A DNA stretch of 64,000 nt from Riptortus pedestris (taxonomy: Eukaryota > Arthropoda > Insecta > Hemiptera > Alydidae), in assembly GCA_019009955.1 (NCBI GenBank), contig CM032230.1, positions 9,386,001 through 9,450,000 of the forward strand, in the 5' to 3' direction. A model generated the notes under the pieces. That model did no database searches. It saw only the letters and a program-made list of their open reading frames with translations, and had not been told where the DNA came from. The translations under genes were made by a program, and so were the position numbers. Shown one piece after another: positions 58,478 through 64,000 of the stretch. Every line of letters begins with the position of its first letter. The first letter of the stretch is position 1.

Positions 58478-59409
58478 AGCACATTTCCCTTAAGCAATTG
58501 AGGTCGTACTCAGGACGTGATTTTCAACATTTTTCTTCATATGTCCATCAATCATACCTAGGAGATGACGAAAATTAGGTTCGTTCAAAACTGTGTATAT
58601 ATATATATCTGTTATCGCTCTAGCGGTCGCATTTATTGTTTGATCGTTACCAAACTCGATATTTAGTCGTTTTATATAAAAAGAAATATTAAGTTCGTTA
58701 ACGGCTGAAATCGGCCCAGCGCGCGAGAAGGGGTTAAGGGGGGGGGGGCTTTTGAAAATTCGCAATATCTCCATTACTATACGTCGGATCGAAAAATTGT
58801 ATAGAACTAATCTTATTGCAAATTACATCATCTATAAATATTATACAGAGAATATGTATATTTCTGTATAATGAATATTAACCAAGATATTTGGATTTTA
58901 TAGTTCTCCGCTTTCAGTAATCCTCCACTTCTGCTTATGTTATATCATGAACCAATTCATTACAAGTTTAAATAAGAAATATTGTTTTCATTGAACTTTT
59001 ACTTTGTGAGATATATGCAAATACGTTCTGTGGATTCCCCCTTCCTTTGTTCTTTGATTACTAAAATTTAAGTAATGAGATTAAAATTAGCGTCATTCGT
59101 TACAAATTACAGCATTAGCTAAAGTAATTAGTTTTCAATAAAATTCATATATTATATTCAGATATATTTTATTAATGATTTTTCTTTCATCTATTCTTTC
59201 CGGAATAGGTTTCAGGTTGGCGAACCTGTTTGTTTACAATTCAGACTCTTTCCGTTGTAGATTTATTGACTCGTAACTGAAATATTTCTCATTACTGTTG
59301 TTATTTATTCAATTAATATTTGCGGTGGTGTTACTAGTATGTATATTTATCTATTGTAAACATTCGCGTGGGAAAGCTGCTTAGTACACGCAGCCCCTGC
59401 GTGTCGGAC
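58478..59409 (+). mobile_element. Family H, near-complete long-type copy (932 bp)
   Basis: The left end AGCACATTTCCCTTAAG has lost the second half of the palindrome and joins 'caattgaggtcgtactcagg'. A very short AT core follows (58597-58608), then 'ctctagcggtcgcatttattg', a G-run at 58737-58748 and the full long module. It ends GTGGGAAAGCTGCTTAGTAC, hairpin ACGCAGCCCCTGCGT, GTCGGAC and TTTTT. Confidence 0.8.
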
Positions 59410-61152
59410 TTTTTCATAACAATAACCGTCGCTACCTGGTTTTGGGGAACTAATTTATTCGGACGACTCTGGTTTGGGAATCATCTTGGGCGGAGAATCA
59501 AAGAGCCTACCTGGTTGATTGTTAGGCATGGAGAGTGGAGACTCCTTCCTGAGCCGGGATTTGCATACATTAGGACGTTCAGTAGTGATTCGAACCCACA
59601 ACCACGCCCAAACTGCCTCTTCCTACACCAAACACTCACCTCAGACCAGAATTCCAATCGTCAGCTCCACTAGTCCAAAAACCTGTTATTAACACGAAAG
59701 ACAAGAGCTGATAAATTCACGACAGTATATAATAAATACTTTAGATTTATTCATCAGATTTAGAATATTTTTAGATTATATATATTTTGCATTTTCCTTC
59801 GTCAGCTGATTAATAAGTATTGTTCTGCGTAACATGGTTATTAAACTCATGTCTTGTAACTGTCAACATATTTCATACTGATTATTATTCTATCAACAAA
59901 TTATACATCAGATTTTATTTTATAAATGCAAAGATACATATTATTATGTAAATCATAAAAGACTAGTCCTCACCCTTTGACTATTTATATGTAGTTCCCT
60001 AATAATTTTGGGTTATTGAAAAAGTTGATGGCTTTCAAAAAATTAAAATGATAATTTTTAGCTCAACGTTTTCATGATGGACCAACCAGCTTTGATGGAA
60101 GAGTCAAGTAGATTGTCTCAGACATATTTTACTTGTTTATTTGGGTTTTGAACTCTCAAATAAATAAATACCAATGTAACTCTATTTATAGACATCTGAG
60201 TTGTTTGAATTTCGGAGAAGAATACATTCAGTGGACACAGCATATTAACAAGAAAAGACTTATAGCAAAATAGAATTTTTTATAATGGGCAATGTTTTAA
60301 TTTTGCTGTTACCTTGCCCCCTTTGCCATTCAGGACAAGACTGTTTCTCTCACCTTTTCCTTGAATGACAAATAAATAATTACTTTAGGACATATTTTAT
60401 TCAAAAATAATTTTTTTAAAATATTTAAATTATTTCAGTTTTGCTATATTAAAATATAAATACATATATTCCGTTGTCTAAAATATTTAAATTATTTCGG
60501 TTTCGCTTCGATTTAATTATTGAGTTGTATACTGTAAGGTTATTTAATTCCTATGTTGTTGTTTATTGGTCTTTTATTTTATCCTTATTTGTTTTGTAAA
60601 ACAATTGATTTTACTTTATTCTTTATTTATATCTTATTTTATTGCTACTATTTCAGTATTATTTCTAATGTGTTTTGTTTGTACTCCAAGTAATTGGTTC
60701 ATATTTTGTAATGCATTATGTAACCGACATCCCATCAGTAAGGGTTTATCCTGTGAACTGATGTATTATAAATAAATAAATAACGGGATACCTAGTCCAT
60801 TGGTTATCCATAGAAGAAATGGTGTAAGCACTCAAATCGAATTCTTACCCGGATGTATGCCTTAACCCAAGACCTAATACACAATTAGCAACGCATAATA
60901 CATAATAAGAATAAATAAATTGTTGACAAAATAAAATACTCAACGAGAAAACAAACTAATTAATCAAGTAAATAATAACAGCAAACCAAAATAAATAAAT
61001 ATTTAAGATATAAACAAATAGCTTGAGTCATTATATACATACTTCAAAAATTGTTATATCTTCAAAAGAGTGTAAACATTTAATTTTCATTAATTTCATG
61101 GCGATTTACTTCTGAACCTTAAGTCTAAAATACCTTATTTTCTTTGTTTCAG
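59410..61152. other. Mostly unique AT-rich spacer
   Basis: On the minus strand near 59550-59590 there is a B-box-like TGGGTTCGAATCAC within GC-richer sequence (59420-59670), possibly a SINE fragment, but it has no tRNA fold. The plus frame over it (59368-59673) starts inside the H terminus and is unsupported. The frame at 60566-60775 (+) is T-rich and unsupported. Confidence 0.35.
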
Positions 61153-61189
61153 GTAATTTGAATGGACAATTCTGCTTCACTTATTACCC
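61153..61189 (+). CDS. Candidate 37-nt internal exon
   Basis: Preceded by a pyrimidine-rich tract ending TTTGTTTCAG and followed by a consensus donor GTAAGT. Only one frame is open: after two leading bases it reads NLNGQFCFTYYP with two bases left over. The protein is not recognised. It is on the same strand as the candidate at 28642-28681, but the phases do not join directly, so at least one exon would lie between them or outside this window. Confidence 0.3.
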
Positions 61190-61387
61190 GTAAGTTCTAC
61201 ATTATTATTTGTCGATATAATAATACACGAATCAAACCTTTTACCAAAAAAGTGAATGTAACTTAAATGACTTGGAAATGGAAATATCTTACATTTGGGT
61301 GATTTCTAGTGGTGTCCATTTGTATAAATATGTTTTGATTAAATAAAAGGGTATTCAAATATGGAAATAAACTCTTTTTTTTTGTTA

Positions 61388-61555
61388 TAAAACATGTGTC
61401 GAGTTTGATTCCCACCTGGGCAATAGGAATTTACTTAGTGACGAATTTATTAAATAAAATTCTTAGACCCCTGGTTACAAAAGGGTAGTAACCTGCAGAT
61501 AACCATCCCATTCGGCCGTAGTAGCAAAAAATTGGACATTAATCTACAATATGAG
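61388..61555 (+). repeat. SINE family A, copy with B box
   Basis: 'tgtcgagtttgattcccacc' (B-box-like), 'gggcaataggaatttactta', 'ttattaaataaaattcttag', 'ggttacaaaagggtagtaacc' and 'cagataaccatcccattcgg'. The arrangement matches 1466-1668. Confidence 0.6.
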
Positions 61556-63295
61556 AAAAATGAAGCATAGGTATGCCTTTTCAATTTAGTTTTGTCTTTC
61601 CACGTCAAAACTCATTGTATATAGAATAAGAGATGAACGTTAATGGTCCTAGAGGATTTCATGTAAAGGATGGTTTCCTGTAGGAATTTCGTTAAAACTG
61701 TTTTTTATTTTTCTAAACTCTTTAAATGGTGAGAAACATGTTTAAATAGTTAAAAATTAATATTCTCAAGGAAAGATATTTGTGACATTGTTTAAAGGAG
61801 CATGTGAATGAGCGTGTGTTAATTCTGTATTAAGAGGAAATCACTTTTATATCTTACAATGCATTACATCATATTGGCATAGAAGTTTGTCTATTTTATT
61901 TACTATATTGTAATTCAGATTCTTACATAGTTATTTACACTCATTTACTGTCTACCTCCAATGCAGCTTATACTTTGACTTATATAACACTTTAGGAATA
62001 AGAAAGAAGACTTTTATATTTAACATTTATACTGCTTTTGGTTTTTCGTGTAATTAATTGCCACTTTAGCGCATCCTATTAAATAATTAAATAAATTTAG
62101 TTGTATATAACAGGTCACAACACATACTTATCATAAAGCTCATGATTTTGGCTGGTTATTTTGGCATAGTCTAGACCTGAATGTATGATATCTGATTCAC
62201 AATACGTCCTAGGATATATATAAGCTCTATTTCACTTTAGCTGTTAAAAGTGGAACTGAAGGTGGTTTGATCACAATCGGACGAAAAATAAACATTATTA
62301 GCTGGTCTTGAACAGTAGAATTTTCTTGGTTGCTCGGGGAACTAAACTTTCATAATTTATAGCATTACCTGGCCGGAGTTGTGTAATTCGCTCATCTTTT
62401 ACCGATAGTTGTAAGGGCGAAGAGGATCGTTGGTCTAGAACTAATGACACCCCGGAGACTCTCCCCAAGCCCTCGGAGTAAATAAACAAAGTGATTTACT
62501 CTTGGGGGAAGAAGGAGATGGGGAACAGGTCTCTCTCTCTCTCTCAGATAGTACCTCACTTTCCCTCACTCTATCTCTCCCTTTGAGATCTATTCGGTAG
62601 AACAATAGAGAGAACGGAGAGTCGTGGCGCCTCCTGAATCAGCTGACCCCGTGTCTAGGAAATAGCGGTGCATCTTCAGATCTAACTCCCTCCTTCCTGA
62701 CCCTAGCAATTTCCCCGAGATCCACTATCTACAGTCTGCCAAGTGCTTTATGATCCATTCCGGCTCCCGTTATATCTAAATATACTCTCCGTGTGCGCTT
62801 GAAATACTGATATGTTTTCGCTATATAAGGAACCATATATTATTAGCTCTGTTGTATAATGCATACAGACATTTGGAATTCATTCCAAAGTTGTATGAGA
62901 CCAATACTACGATGTAAACTTTTGAACCGATCTGGCTATGGTAATGGGCAATGGAAGTTGAAAAAATCCTACAACTAAATCACTTTCAAAGAAATTAATG
63001 AATGGAAGTCACCAACGATCAATTCTGATCAAAATGAAATAACTATTAAACCTATTCAAAATTAAATAATACGCCAAAGTTTAATAATTACCATTAATCC
63101 GACGGAGAAGCACCGTTTAAGATTCTAAAATGGGGGCAACCTAAATCTAACTAGAACTATGTTACAAACATGTTTTCTTGATTTTAAAGACGGTACTTTT
63201 CTAATGCAGACCAGTTAAACTGGGCGGAAATAAAAAAAATACAAATTTGTCTGCTCTTGTTGCAGATAAAAAAAACATGTTAAATTTTTTGAACA
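61556..63295. other. No recognisable gene
   Basis: Includes a short (TC)n tract at about 62531-62546 and a GC-richer part at 62380-62780 without a supported frame. Confidence 0.4.
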
Positions 63296-63985
63296 GGTGC
63301 ATTTAGGATTGACTGTGGACAAAAGCTTAGTCTGGTAGGGTTATTTTAAAGAATCATAAATAAACAAGAAACTAAAATCGCGTTCAGGCAAAAGAAAGGG
63401 TCTTGAAGTCTCAACTCAGTTATCTTTATTATCTTATTTCCAATAGCAGACGATTCTCTGTCCTGGGCATTAACAATGCTTTAAAATTATTCCTCCCAGG
63501 AGAAAAACTCCTTATTACAACCCGCCTTAAACCAAGTGGTAATTTGTCAAACAATATCTCTAAATCGCTATGCTTTTCATTAGAATGTGTTAAAAATTAT
63601 CTTAAAATGGTAAATCTATCACTATTGTACTACGGCTGTTTCCGAAGTCGGTTAACATTTGGCGTTATGCATTGGGGAAACTCAAAAATTCATATTTTAA
63701 CATTTACATTGCAGAAGAAAGCAATAAGGTTTATATATAACAGAACATCTAGAGACTTTTGTCTTGAAGGTGATAAAAAATAATGACTTTTCTCTTGATG
63801 TATTTGTATCAAACAGTATTTTTTCTGAAACAAATCATGAACTTGTTTAACACATAACAATAAAACAAGATACAAGAATATGCTTCAAACGCCCAACCAA
63901 AAACATAACTATTTCCTGAAAAGCTTGTCATTTTCAAGATTTAAACTCTTTAACGCTCTGCCTGAAATTACTAAATCTATTAAAA
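63296..63985 (+). pseudogene. Non-LTR retrotransposon (Jockey/CR1-type) reverse transcriptase, C-terminal relic
   Basis: Blocks typical of the end of the RT domain and the C-terminus appear in the right order across different frames. These are HLGLTVDKSLVW (about 63300-63335), then after a frameshift VKNYLKMVNLSLLYYG..., FGVMHWGNS, LQKKAIRFIYN and SRDFC (63580-63765), a stop at 63781, then FVSNSIFSETNHEL in another frame, then NMLQTPNQKHNYF and FSRFKLFNALPEI back in the earlier frame. The YG...WGNS...LQKKAIR and final KLFNALP motifs are characteristic. Several frameshifts and stops make it non-functional. The catalytic YxDD region is not in the window. Confidence 0.7.
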
Positions 63986-63989
63986 AAAA

Positions 63990-64000
63990 GTCCGTCCTGG
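63990..64000 (-). mobile_element. Possible start of another family H copy, cut by the window end
   Basis: AAAAAAAAGTCCGTC at the last bases matches the reverse-orientation right terminus of family H, and its upstream neighbour is the LINE relic. Only 11 bases are visible, and the next four (CTGG) differ from the usual ACGC. Confidence 0.3.

Noticed and set aside
59368..59673. 101-residue frame starting MGKLLSTRS
   Set aside because: It begins inside the H right terminus and runs into a possible SINE. No domain recognised.

Overview
This window reads as intergenic or intronic DNA from a eukaryotic, probably arthropod, nuclear genome. It is AT-rich and full of (AT)n, (AC)n and (TC)n microsatellites. 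I see no bacterial-style operons, no long intact reading frame and no rRNA. Nearly everything I can support is transposable-element sequence. The arthropod (possibly insect) placement is an inference from the mix of Helentron-like, Helitron, piggyBac, tRNA-SINE and Jockey/CR1-type LINE relics. The species cannot be named.

The dominant component is one high-copy non-autonomous family, called family H here, with about 45 full, truncated or decayed copies in both orientations. Its left end (AGCAGATTTCCC) lies inside a 20-bp perfect palindrome, GATTTCCCTTAAGGGAAATC. Next come a conserved block of about 100 bp, an (AT)n microsatellite, a conserved block of about 300 bp with a strong G-run, and a right module of one of two kinds. 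The right end carries the inverted match GGGAAATCTGCT, a hairpin ACGCAG-CCC-CTGCGT, and GACGGAC running into T's. Subterminal inverted repeats, an internal microsatellite, a 3' stem-loop and T-rich insertion sites are the hallmarks of Helentron-associated elements (HINE; DINE-1/INE-1 and 'pearl'-like elements). That assignment is by structure only, because no Rep/helicase gene is present.

Other elements are two copies of a Helitron-like non-autonomous element ending in CTAG-T (1-491 and about 51674-52729, the second with a possible captured exon); a 1.1-kb piggyBac derivative with 14-bp terminal repeats, a TTAA site and the C-terminal end of a transposase (44022-45131); the 3' remnant of a Jockey/CR1-type LINE at the right edge; two tRNA-derived SINE families; a 26-bp minisatellite of about 17 units (31483-31923); and a (TC)n tract of about 444 bp (56846-57289). 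Several insertions are nested: H in H, piggyBac in H, Helitron in H, and possibly H in LINE at the window end.

Layout: 1-491 Helitron end; 1.4-8.7 kb SINE and scattered H relics; 11.5-14.6 kb several H copies; 16-24 kb dense H copies including a nested pair; 24-28 kb mostly featureless; 29.7-45.6 kb H copies, the minisatellite, SINEs and piggyBac; 46.3-50.4 kb the best-preserved H copies, one inside a 50-bp inverted repeat; 51.2-54.1 kb Helitron and tandemly duplicated H copies; 54.8-59.4 kb SINEs, the (TC)n tract and one long H copy; 59.4-64 kb mostly unique, ending in the LINE relic. Two short exon-like segments with good splice signals (28642-28681 and 61153-61189, both +) are the only hints of a host gene, whose introns this DNA might be.
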